Assembly (NCBI GenBank): GCA_003013855.2
Contig: ML058386.1
Coordinates: forward strand, 1 to 64,000
Length of the DNA stretch: 64,000 nucleotides
Source: Liriodendron chinense
Taxonomy: Eukaryota > Streptophyta > Magnoliopsida > Magnoliales > Magnoliaceae
Direction of reading: 5' to 3'
The notes below the pieces were generated by a model that worked only from the letters and a program-made list of their open reading frames with translations, did no database searches and was not told the origin of the DNA. Positions 22,461-34,900 of the stretch are shown here, piece by piece; the stretch's first letter is position 1, and each line of letters opens with the position of its first letter. Made by a program: the position numbers and the translations under genes.

Positions 22461-23924
22461 TGTTCGCTTCCCCAAGTGTAGGGTTGCGATGTAGTAATAA
22501 TCTCGGTAAGACCGAAGTCGATCCACAGGGAAGGAAGTAAACAATTCGAACTATCCTAATAACTAGAATCTAAGAGGTTTGTGAAATTGATTTTGAACAT
22601 GAAATAGGAAAATCTGATAATGAAAGAGTAACTAGAGCATCGAGGATCCACTTATAGCTCTCCTTTAATGCATAATTTGCTGTGGTTTCTCAATTACTCA
22701 ATTACAATCAAAATCAAATCCTATCTAGCCGGATTATAGAGCGGTTATATTATCAAAACAATCTGTCCTATGTGTGATTAATACACATGATTCCCTCAAT
22801 TCAAGTTAGGACTTGAGCACACTCAATTGCATAGGTCAATCCTAGTTCCAATAGGTTAAGATCAAAACCATGATAAACATCAAACCCTGTCACAAAGCTT
22901 AACTATATCATGATTTGAACTTCATTCAAATCATATGAACAATCAACACATAATTCAGAATTTAAAACAAAAAGGCAGAACTTTGGTTTGAAGTTCCCAC
23001 ATGATGATCCAAGTGTAGAGCGTATTGAATCCGATTCCTCGGAGCGTACAGGTCTAAATCCATGTAAAACAATTAAGAACTAAAGAAATTCTTCCAAACA
23101 TCCATGAGCCATCATAAGATTAAGAAAAACTACTTAGAACTTTATTCAAACTTCCAAAAACCATTATTCTTCATTAAATCCAAACTTGAAACCAATAAAA
23201 CGAATTAAAACATCTAAGTAAGCTATAAGCTTAACCTCTTAGCTCTAGCTAAGAGGTTAGCTAATGAAAAGCATAAAAACAAACTAGAACTATAACTAGA
23301 AGAAGAAGAAAACTAGTTGTAGGAGGCTAGGAAGCCTCCTAGGTCTTGAATCCTTTGCTCCCCACGTTCCTAGATGCCTTAGGAAGAGAGTGGGGGTGGC
23401 CTTTTATAAAAGAAATCCGAGAATTTGCGGTGAAGTACCGCTCTTGGGTAGCGAAATCTGAATTTGGAAACATTCTAGTGCAATCAGGACACTAGCCGGC
23501 CGGCCGGAGCTTGAGCGAAAAGAAGCCCAATTCTCTGGACATTTTACTACACTGGCTGACCCACTAGCCGGCCGGCCGGCCGGACCAAGGGTCGGCCTTC
23601 ACAAATATTGGACAGCAAAATTGCTGTTTTTGGGTAGTTTGGCCAGCCGGCCGGTGGCAGTGGCCAGCTGGCCAGTCAGGCATGAAAATTGTAGATTTTT
23701 CATCGTTTCATCCTCCATCTTCATTGCCGCTTTGCTCCGCCTTTTATCCTTTATTCTTTGGTCTTCAAAGCATGTAAGACAAGCCTCTAAGCATCCGAAT
23801 GGTGAAGCCTATCTCTCATTCCTACAATCACAAATCCATGCATTAGATTAGTCTTTAAATCATGGAAACCATGCATAATGAGTGATGAATTGGGGTTAGA
23901 ATATGCACAATTAAGAGCTCAACA
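22461..23924 (-). repeat. LARD 5' LTR (copy 3)
   Basis: The LTR is 1464 bp, with TGTTCGC at the left and CTCAACA at the right. A TATAAAAGG box lies on the minus strand at 23408-23400, and a GGCCGGCC cluster at 23485-23680. Copy 3 has fewer palindromes than copy 2 in the first cluster and more in the second, although both derive from one insertion event. Confidence 0.92.
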
Positions 23925-24643
23925 ACCCACTAGCTACCGTGTCTCTCGCCTTGTGAAAATTATGCTGTTGGCTCTATTTCATGCCAAATTGTTCTTTCAC
24001 CACTATTTCCCAACTGAATGACCTGGCTATGGTAGAACCTATGCTACACATTAAATTCAATTGCATGACCCACAAACACATCTCACCTTGTTTATGAACC
24101 CACATCTGATCAATCTAGCTCTATATGATCATGTTGATTCCAAAGGCCTCCCTTTAGACCACTCAGTTTGATACAAGTTGTTGGACACTTAGCTATTGTC
24201 TAAAAGAAACAAAAGAAAATCTTCTACATGCTTCTTGCACATGCATTTAAAATTCACCCATAATATATAAAAATTCACACTAACTCAATTCGTTAGAAAT
24301 AAGAAATCACAGTAAGAGAGGATCTGATAATGATAAAAATCACACTAACTTGCTTTTCATTTATAATAAGGAGCTGAGATGATGCTCATCATGACATGTT
24401 ATCTGATACCTAGTTAATTGCAATTAAAAGCATCATGAACTAATTCTTCCAATCATGGCACCTTCTTGAATCCATGTTCATTTGATTCTCTCTATTTTCA
24501 CTTTTTATCATGTTCATTTTGAGCTAACTCTAACAAACTGCATTGACTTTTACCATTGCAAAGAGTTTTGGTGATTTACAAGTACATTTTCATCTCAAAA
24601 TGTAATCCTTGAGAAGTCCTGACTGGGCATTTGGTTTTTATAG
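23925..24643 (+). other. Probable intron or upstream flank of the RGLG-like gene
   Basis: No coding or repeat signature is recognisable. The segment ends in a pyrimidine-rich GGTTTTTATAG acceptor at 24643, so its right part is intron. An upstream exon encoding the amino terminus should exist, but I could not find it here or left of the LARD. Confidence 0.4.
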
Positions 24644-25637
24644 GTTACAGCTGCTTTGAGAGAAGCAGGGCTAGAATCATCAAACCTTATACTTGGAATA
24701 GATTTCACTAAAAGCAATGAGTGGACAGGTTAGTGAAAATTCTCACATTTCTTGTTTAACAGGAGTTGGGATCTTGTTTTCTATGCAGTTAGCCTAATTT
24801 GACACCCTTGCACTATTTTCCTCATTGAAGGTAAGCGTTCATTCAGAAACCGGAGCCTTCACGCAATCGGTGCCACATGCAATCCATATGAAGAAGCCAT
24901 AACTATTATTGGGAAGGCATTGGCTCCCTTTGACGATGACAATTTAATTCCTTGTTTTGGGTTTGGTGATGGTTAGTAGTCCTTATTCTTTGGAGGAATT
25001 CTAAGAATGTTCACATACCATATTGCTTTCATTATTCTTCTCCTTTCTCTTCCTTAATCAATGATCAAACTATATCAAAGAGAAGGATTACAAGCAAGAG
25101 GAGATATATGCTTTTCACTTGTTACTAGGTGCATAGTTTCTTATTAATTCTTTTGCACATAGCAGCAACCACGCATGATCAAGCGGTGTTCAGCTTCCAC
25201 AGTGATCATACACCTTGCCATGGCTTTGAAGAAGTTTTGGCCTGCTATCGGCAGATTGTTCCGAACTTGAGATTGTCAGGTTGGTTTTTTCTTCTTTTCC
25301 TCCATTCTCTTTTTACTCATCAAAATTATCTGTAAATTAGAAAAGGCAGTTTCTAATTTTATTGAGTTAAAACCTTGCATGCTAATATGGTTTTTCTGAT
25401 AAATAGAGGTACCATTGTATCATCTCAGAATGATTTAAGTACTTGAGAATTCCTAAATTATTGTTGCCTCTTCACGGTAGACAAGGTGTTATGTCACGCC
25501 CCAAACTCGGGGACCGGGCTTACTAAATTCCCGACCGCCGAATCCGGTGCCAACAGCCTCCGTAGTACCCCATTCTCGGCCCCTAGCTCCCATACGCCAG
25601 GTTCCGATCCTGGGATCCCACAAGGAGGATTTTCAAG

Positions 25638-25668
<31 letters not shown>

Positions 25669-28600
25669 AGATGAGCATAAACATAAGTATACCAAACCAA
25701 AAAGCATCACATCACATATCCACTAAGATAGTCTTTTGAGTACAATGCTGTAGAAAAGGAAATACAAGGTATAACTGAAAGCTGAAAATCAAATGCGCGC
25801 CCCTGTCTCACTGCTGTCGTGCTATAGTATGACCTGCACGTAAACAACGTGCATAAGCTTACTATGAAGCTTAGAGAGTGCGTGGTATGTGCGCAATGCA
25901 TATGACAGGTATACAGATATCAGAGTAAGCGGAAATGATGGCAGGCTACACTACCAAGTCTATGAATGCCATTAGCCATCTCGAGGCTATGCAATGCAAT
26001 GGGCCTATATGGCCGAGTGTCATATGTTAATGATGCCATGTGCGCATGTCAATCCTCAACTTTCATATATCATACGGTTTACAACTGGGACATCACCGGG
26101 GTCTAGTACACTCCAGACATTGGTTGCCGCCCATCGCGCGCATAACCAAGCGAGTGGAAGAGACCTCACTATCCGCCTCGTCAATGACATATAAGATAAT
26201 TCACCCGGCTCGTCGATAGCGAACCCATTCACGAGCTGGTCAAACTCAACCTAGTATATAGCCCTCTGCACCCGGGCGGGTAAGGTCACACCCCCTTCCA
26301 ACCGACCCCGACACAGTGGGAGACGCGGCCTACTGGTATTTGGCCCTCATGCGCTCATAAATCCACTCGGTCTAGACATTGGAGCATCCTACTGGTACCA
26401 CAGGGTTTAGGGACTTTCACCCAAGGACATCTTTGGCGCCCAAGTGCTAGAACATATTTCCGGTGTCCATTCCTACCATCCACGATGTGACTGTGGTGGT
26501 CAAAACCCCGATGCCGCTGGGGTGAGAATCTGATCATGACATGTATAATGCGAGATGCATGAGTCACACTATTAAAGCCATGCACCAAACCTGCGCATAC
26601 CGCGCGATCATGTAGGGTGACCCTATCTCATACGGGTCCCCTAAGTATCTCAAGCTGTAAGGCATATGCTATGATTGACATCGCCCACAGTCAGGCATAC
26701 ATATGATGCGTATGTACAAATGAATGGGTATGATATTCATTACACTAAGCATATTATCAGTGTGACCTATCCAGCTAAGTATACTAGCATATTACTAGAC
26801 ATATCATGTACTGTTGGCCTTGAATGGCCCAATATATATACAGAGAGTGGGACCCGAACCGTGGGCCCCATTGGAAATGTAAAGGTCTTCGTGGTATAGC
26901 CCACTTGAGACTACATCGGCCCCATACTTGGGCCTGCACATACAAGATAGGCAGCATGAATAAAACAGATACATCATGGTGGAGCTAATAGATACATCAC
27001 GTTGGGACCCATAGGGTGGGCCACCTGCTGGGCAGCGTGGTACCCAACTGATCCCAATAAGTTTGAATCAAGCAGATATTTGTGTTTTCTCCTTCATACA
27101 TATCCATGTGATCTTATGAACCGATTGGATGGCAAATAAACATCACTGTAGAACCTAGAAAGGTTTCAATGTTGGAAATCATTATTTCCACTGAAGCATG
27201 GTCCACTTGACATTAAGATATGCTTAAATTTTGGGACCAGCCACTTATGGATAGGTTGGGTGACAAATAAACATCATTTTGGGTCTAGGAAGGTTTCAAT
27301 GGTGGAGATTATTATTCCCACTGTTGTCCCATGGCATGGCCCACTTGTCATTTGGATATGCTAAGATTTTTGGGCTCGGCCACTTATAAAATAGGTTGGA
27401 TGACAATTAAACATCACTGTAGGGCTGGGAAGGTTTCAACGGTAGAGATCATTATTCCCACCGTTGACCCGTGGCATAGCCCACTAAAATGAGCTGGAAA
27501 AACATATGGACGAGATAGGTACAGCACATACATTCTAGGTGGGCCCAACGAGTGGGGCCCATTGCCAAAGCCCATACAGACAGGCTGCTGGGCAGCAACG
27601 TCCCCTGGACGCTGTCTGTCCAGCAGCAGCATATATATTTTTTTATTTTTATTATTTTTTTTATTATTATTACTTTTTTTAATATATATATATATTTTTA
27701 TTTATTTAATAAGTGGGGCCCACAGGAGTTCCTGATCAAGCTGATATTTTTGATGTCCCTTCCACCATGTATGTGTGAACTTACGAACAAGTTGGATCTC
27801 AAATAAACATCACGGTGGCCCATAAGAAGGTTTCAACGGTGGGGCACTGTCCCTACTGTTTTCTGTGGTGGGGCCCCCTCGAGACTTGGATCTGGCTCAT
27901 TCTTGGGGTCGTGCCCTAAAATGATCTCCCCAACTGGATGGACGGTGTGGATACAACACATACATCATGGTGGGGCCCACGAGTGGGCCACCAGCTGGCC
28001 GAGCCAGCGTGCAAGGACGCTGGTACGCCCAGCGTCAGCGACCCTGACTCTTCTTCTTCTCTTTCTTTTATTTTTATTTTTATTTTTTTATTTTTCTATG
28101 CTTATATCAAGTGGGGTCCACATGGGACTGATCCACTCCGTTCATCAGGTTCCCCATCTCATGGGGGACCCAGCAAGCCCCATATTGGATATACAAATCC
28201 ATCTAGAAACGTTAAGGTGGGCCAAAAGATTCTGACAGTAGGAATCATTGTTCCCACTGTTTCAAGCGGTGCGGTCCACTGAAGATTTGGATCGGGCTCA
28301 TCTTTGGGCCCTGGCCCTAAAATGATCTGGGAAAACCGATGGACGGCGTGGATGGAACACAAACATCAAGGTGGGTCCCACGAGTGGGGACCCCATAGCA
28401 GCGTTCAAGTGACGCTGGACGTTCCAGCGTCAGGACGTCCAGACGCTGGACGTCCAGCACATGTATATATATATATTTTTTTTCTTCTTTTTTTTTGTTT
28501 TTGTTTTCCTGCTATCATTTCATGTGGGGCCCACTTAGTGAAGATCCAATCCGTCCATTAGATTCCCCATATCATTAGGGACCCAACAAGCCCAATATTG

Positions 28601-28901
28601 GGCAGGTGATGTGGTCCACAAACATCACGGTGGGTCCAAGAAACCTCGACAGTAGGCTTCAACATCCCCACTGTTTTCAATGGTGTGGTCCACCTGAGAT
28701 CTGGATCTTCTTCATTTTTGGCGCCCAGCCCTAAAATGGGCTGGAGAAACAGACGGACGGCATGGATCTAATACATTCATCAAGGTGGGTCCCACGTGTG
28801 GGGGCCCTGTTCCTGGCCGACCGGCTGCCCTTGCTGGGCAGCAGCGTCCCCTGGACGCTGGCTGTCCAGCGGCAGTCCTCTCTCTCTTTCTTTTTTTTTT
28901 A

Positions 28902-28941
<40 letters not shown>

Positions 28942-31900
28942 ATTATTTTTACAAAGTGGGGCCCGTTCATGGATGATCCAATCCATCCATCAGGTTGTCC
29001 ACCATCAGGTGGGCCCAAAAGAAAAGGAAAAAAAATGAAGGGAAAGAAGAAAATGGGGGATTTATGTACCCCTTGCACTCACCTCAAATAATGGACGGTT
29101 GGATTGAATCGAGTTGATGATCGGACGATCCGGACGGTCCGGATGATGGTTGGGGCCCTCCAAGCAAGGATCTCCACCCTCAAATCCTAGATCTCCCTCC
29201 AAATCTCTCTCTTCTCTCAATTCTTCCTCTTTCTCTCTCCTTTCTCAAATCTCTTTCTCTCTCCTCTCTCTCTCTTGCAAAATGGGAAGTGAGGAAGCCT
29301 CCTCTCCCCCTACGTATGGTATTGTATGGGGGGAGAGAGAGAGAAGCAATCATGGGTGATGATGGGTAGCATGGGAGAGAGGGATGGGGGGTATGGTGTG
29401 AGAGTTGACTTTGGGAGGAGAGAGAGGGATGGGGTATGGGGTGTGTAGGGTAGGGGTATGGGATAGGTGTAGGTGAGAATGATGGTGATGGATTGATGGG
29501 ATGTTGATTGATTGATGGGATATGGTCTTGGAGTTTGTGCAAGTGGGGCCCACCACACACGCACGTTGCGCGGCCCACCTCAGATTACGCGATAGATCAT
29601 AACTTTCACACCGGGTATCGCAATGGGGCGTGCCGCGCGGCGTTGGAATCGCAGCGCCTACGCGGTCGCCGGGGTATAGGTCTCGGGTTGATGCGGTACT
29701 AAAATAGGGTCGCGGTCAAGGCTCGCTAATCTGATCCGTCCGGGACGTACCGACACCGGAAATTAAGCGTACGGAGGGCAAATAAGGGTACGGGTCTTAC
29801 ATGTTACACTTGGTAATTCTAGACCGTCCATCTGGTAGGCCCTACTACTGACCACCCATGAGGAAAAAAAAAGCACCTGGAAGGGATGAGAAATCCCGTC
29901 TGTTGATTTGTTGGGCTTTGGATGGACAATGAAGGTGTAATGGTCTGTATCAGAAAGGGGAAGTTTGTTAACTACTTTCTATTTTTTTTTCAGTTAGAGT
30001 GGTTTTCATACCATGAGCCATCCATACCAGTGATGACCAGTTGGGCAGTCATGATTCACTGACTGCACAGCCACATTTACTGTAGACTTGGCAATGGATG
30101 ATGATTTTATTCATTGAACAACTGGAAAGCTCCTATGGATATACACATTGAATGCTGAAATATCTCCTTTCTTATGAAACTTAAAGCTATTTTATTAGGT
30201 ATGGATTTGTATGTGAGATGATTTTCTTGGACAGTTTTTAACTGAATTCTTAATATGCTGAACTTTTTTTTTTTCGTTCTGTTTGGCTTCAATAGATTCT
30301 CACTATTCAATGATCCAAAAAATTCATTCATTTGTTTGGGATTTATTTTTTCGAATTTCAACCAAGTCAGCACCTACAAGTGTCCATATCTTCTAATAGA
30401 CATGTATAGATCTCCCCTGATGAAGGGAATTGCCTGAAATTTTCAAATGATGTTGATTCTTGACTTTGCACATGTTTCTGTCCTTAAAATAATTGTCACA
30501 CGATCTCTTGTATTTCTGGAAGGCCCCACTTCTTTTGGACCAATAGTTGAGGCTGCAATCGACATCGTTGAGAGCCATCATGGGCAATATCATGTGCTCG
30601 TTATCATTGCAGATGGGCAGGTCATTGCCAAAAGACTAATCTCTATTTCTAGATACTCTTATCATTTACAGCAATCTGACGTATACCTTTTGAATTATAA
30701 AGGTCACCAGAAGCATTGATACGAAGGAGGGAGAATTCAGCCCACAGGAGAAGAGCACAATTGATGCGATAGTTGCTGCAAGGTATATCCCCATGCTTCA
30801 TGGACACTTCCAATTCTCTATATCTTTCTATTGGATTGTATCAGAAAGAAGGAGAAGAAGAGCAAAAGAAGATAATATTCTCAATAAATATTTGTATTGC
30901 AATACAAACATTAGTATCATATCCCTACGTGAATTTATCATTTTACATTCCAATACTCTAAACCTTGCTATTATGCATCACAGTTTAAAACCACAAAAAC
31001 TCAATTCGACTCGAAACCCAGTCGATTGAGTCGACTCGAAAACTTGGGTGAGTTTCTCAAAGACTCGTACTAGTTTTCCTAAGCTTTTTCAGTATTATTT
31101 AATATTTAAAAAGTACAAATAATATATAAATAATATCAATTTGTGCTGAAAGAAATTGAGTTTTATTGAGCTTTGTCGAGTTCTCTCCTGTTTTTTGTTG
31201 AGTTGTGCTGAGTTTTTCGAGTCCAGTTTTTCTCGTGTTTCGATCAGTTCATGATCAGATGAATTTTTCTGGTTTCTTGATGAAATCTGATCAAGTTGAC
31301 TTGGGTGAGTCAGGTCGAGTTTTTTTTTTTCTTTTTCAGAGTTTCTAAATGATGTTATGTGTAGGTATCATGGAATGCGAATTCACCTTTGTAAATATCT
31401 TGTTCTTGCCAGAAAGAGAGCTAATTCCTTATAAGTTTGCTAGTATTCATGCAATCCTTAGTTACAGAAAGCCTTCAGACTTATTTTAGTTCTCTGTTTT
31501 TTTCCATGACCAGTTCTTATCCTTTATCAATTGTGCTTATTGGAGTTGGTGATGGACCTTGGGATGACATGAGGGGTTTTGATGACAAGATCCCTGCACG
31601 TGTATTCGACAATTTTCAGGTACTAAATGTCTCAACTGATATGTCTAAAAGGTATATAATCGTGAGCTTTGCTAAGTCCAAACACGTTTACAAGCATGTA
31701 TGATCCAAGTTGTCCACCAGAATGGGTCCCGTCATGCAGATTCCATCAACTGAACACATGTCTATTTACTGATCTTTGATTTGATGGTACCTAAGATGGC
31801 TAAGAGAAAGATACAACAATGGTCTGGAAAAGGCCAAAGATTTGATGTCCAGGATCTTCCAACATGGAAGATCACTTGGGCATATTTGTGTCCATGATAA

Positions 31901-34900
31901 ATCAAAAGTTTCAGATCACTAAATCATGGATTCCAGTTCATTGGACTAGGTACATCAAAACACTAAACATGTCCCTATGCATCACTGCTCTATAATTCCA
32001 CCTATAAAATGCAAATATGTGAAAATACACTTGAGGTGTGTTTGGATTGCCCCACATTTTTCATTTCTAACATTTTTCATTTCTAATTAAATCTGCATGT
32101 TGATCATCTCTCCCAAATGTTGATCAGACTTGTAATCACAAAAAATCCAAACTGTTCATCAGACTCATCATCACGAAAAACCCATTCCATTGAAATTTCA
32201 GGCCCGTTGGATACCCAAGTGGGCCATAATCTTAATTTTATTCCCAACTGTTGGTATGCTTCCAACAGGTGCTGACATGTGCTCTCGGGAGGAAAATGCT
32301 TTAAAATTCATTTTTAGTGGCTCCAAAACACACCCTTAGCGGTTGAGCATCATAGCATTTATTGTGCATGTTTTGTCCTGAACCAAACTATAGGTGTGCA
32401 TGTGCATACATGATATATGGAAATGGTAGTGTATGTTAATTACTAGCAAAACACCCTTTTTTTATTTCTTTCTTTCATTTAGGGTTTGTCTTTCTTTCGT
32501 TTATGAAAATAGTAGACCAAGGAAGAAATCATGGAAATCACATTTTCCCACAAGAACAATTTTTTCAGGACATGAATAAAAATGAAAAACATGTATGCTA
32601 TTGGGTTCCACAGTTGCATTTTGTTCGAAAGGCAATTTTTCTTTCTACTGTTCGATATGCTATTTTAGGGGGAAATCAAATCGGTTGATAGAGAAATGGT
32701 TGCAAAAGAAGCCTTTTCTTAGATATGTAGGATCTTCTGAAGTAAATTTTCTTAAGGACTTCCACTATCTGGGGGCCTATCAATTCAACAGTTCGATCTG
32801 ACGCCAATGCGCTCCACATCATGAGCATTCAGTGGTTGATAACAAAAGGATTGTGTTGGAAGGTTATGATCTTCCAAATTGGATAATTTGAGGTGCTCGG
32901 CTATCCATGGTGGGTCTTGTCAAGTGAACAGTTTGGATCCAACAGCCATTGGCCTCACTTGCATGAACACTCAGCAACAGTTGATAATTGAAGCCATGTA
33001 TTAGAAGGTGAAGATCTTCCAAATTGGATCATTTGAGGAGGTCAGATGATCATGGTGGGGCTTATTAAACAAATGGTTATGATTCAATATCCATGGACTA
33101 TAAGTTAACGATTGGAATGGTGAGATCTTCCAAATTAGATCATTTTGTGGTGGTTGGCTGTCTAGGGTGGGCACTTATCAAGAAAATGATTTGGATCCAA
33201 TAAACATTGATGGACTTGCAATATGTTTGGCTTGTCCAAACATGAAAACTACTTTGAAAAGAAAAGTGATTTGTGTCCTTAGGGGACAAATGAATTGAGG
33301 GAAGAAGAGCTGTGTTAGGGGTCATTTGGTAAATTGGAAATTTGACCTTTTGGATTTGGAATTCAATTGCAAGGCTAATTTTCATGTTTGGCAACCTTGG
33401 ATTTGGACAGCATTCAATTCTTGATTTTAAGCCATTTATGATTCTTTTTGAAAGCTGGCTTGCAAATTCCAAGTAATATGTTCCAATCTAGGTTGCTAAA
33501 AATGACCGACAGAATGAAGTTCTCACTAGAATTGGATTCCTAAGAATTTCATCCTGTCAGTTGTGTTTGGCAACCTAAAATTGGAATCTAATTTTTAAGA
33601 ATTTCCAAGGGAGATTTTAAGAAAGAATCATAGATGTCTTAAAATGAAGAATTCAATTCCTACTGAAATTGAATTTGGGCAAAAAATTCCAGGTTGCAAA
33701 ACATGAAATTGGCCCTGGGATTGGATTCCAACTCCAAAATGGCAAATTCCAGTTTGCTAAATGTCCCCAAATGACCCTTTATGGACACAAGTAGGAATTT
33801 GCATTTGGATCTTGATTTTTTCCCTGAGTTTTTCCTGAATAAGAATGAGATTGTGATTTTGAGAAAAACTAGGCAACAGGTGGTAATCAAGCGATTGGAA
33901 ACTGATTTGAAAGACTAAAAGAAAACTCCAATCAAGATCATGCTGAATCGATACCCATGAAGAAGAGTTTTGAAGTGAAAGCAGACGCATGTGGATCTTC
34001 CATTAACTATCAGCTGAAGACAGTATTGACAGTCGTTGTAGAAACATTCTAAATGCCGCCTCCTCAAGTCAAAATATTCTTATGAGCATGTTATTCCTAT
34101 CTAGATATGTTAGATTAGAATTTCCAAGTTTTGGTGGCAATGATCTATTGGCTTGCATCTATATTGAACTCCAGAAAGTCAGCATGTAGCTCTAGCATCA
34201 TTTCATCTAGAATAGGATGGGATACAGTAGGAACATCTGCTCAAAAGGAGTTGCAGACTTTTGTTTGGAGTCACAGGACCATCGGTTCAAAAGGAGTCGC
34301 AGACTGTTGTTTGGAGTTAGTTCATAGGTGCTTATGTATCTGTTTAGGCCAATGGCATACAAAGACTTTGTGGAGTCACTAACCAACCTCTGTCAACAAC
34401 TACTGTGTGATTATCAAACAAAGTTCAAGAAACTCGCCAACCGAACAAAGGGGCCCAAGGAGTTTAAACGAGATGTGAAAAATCTTTCAACATACAAGTA
34501 TTTTGGTAGTCATTGTTATGACATGATAACAGGAAGAGATCTCCTTGAATTACAAAATCAGATGAAGCTGGACAATGGGAAAGCCACGTTATATGAAATG
34601 TTGTTAGGGTTGTGGCAATCTTCATTGCACATTCTGCCAGTCAAGAAGTTAACTCCAATTGAAATGAAGGGTTGTCATGACAAGGGACTTCATTTTAATG
34701 GTGACAAAGAAATTCATTGCTGGTCATTTTTGCAGAATTATGGTTGGGACAGGGTGGAAGAGTCCCATTCAGAGCAGGGGGAAGAGTAGTGGGGAATATA
34801 CATGATGAAATTCTAGAAATCTCCCTCCATGCTTTGGCAAGCACAGTTGCACCTCAGACATTGTGGATTTAGGGTTAACTTAAATGACAGGGCATCACTA

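Larger units (their letters stand above)
17996..23924 (-). mobile_element. LARD non-autonomous LTR retrotransposon, complete
   Basis: Two 1.46 kb LTRs (17996-19454 and 22461-23924) enclose a ~3.0 kb internal region with no protease, integrase or RT. In element orientation the 5' LTR is followed by a site reading TTTTGGTGCCGTTGCCGG (22457-22440), resembling the Athila/Tat-type PBS. The 3' LTR is preceded by GTTAGGGGGTG, a good polypurine tract. The flanks are ATTCA (17991-17995) and ACCCA (23925-23929), which match at three of five positions with two C/T differences, so the duplication is only suggestive. It carries one long acidic ORF and depends on enzymes from an autonomous relative. Confidence 0.88.

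Noticed and set aside
17991..23929. Claim of a perfect target duplication for the complete LARD
   Set aside because: ATTCA and ACCCA match at three of five positions only, so I describe the duplication as suggestive.
28762..29091. Open frames in the 4.3 kb solo LTR, including poly-Ile and poly-Tyr stretches
   Set aside because: They are translations of an ATT microsatellite and of GGGCCCACC repeat units, on both strands.
29180..29578. 132-codon minus-strand frame rich in Pro, Ser and Tyr
   Set aside because: It is produced by CT-rich and GGGTATGG-type low-complexity sequence in the solo LTR.
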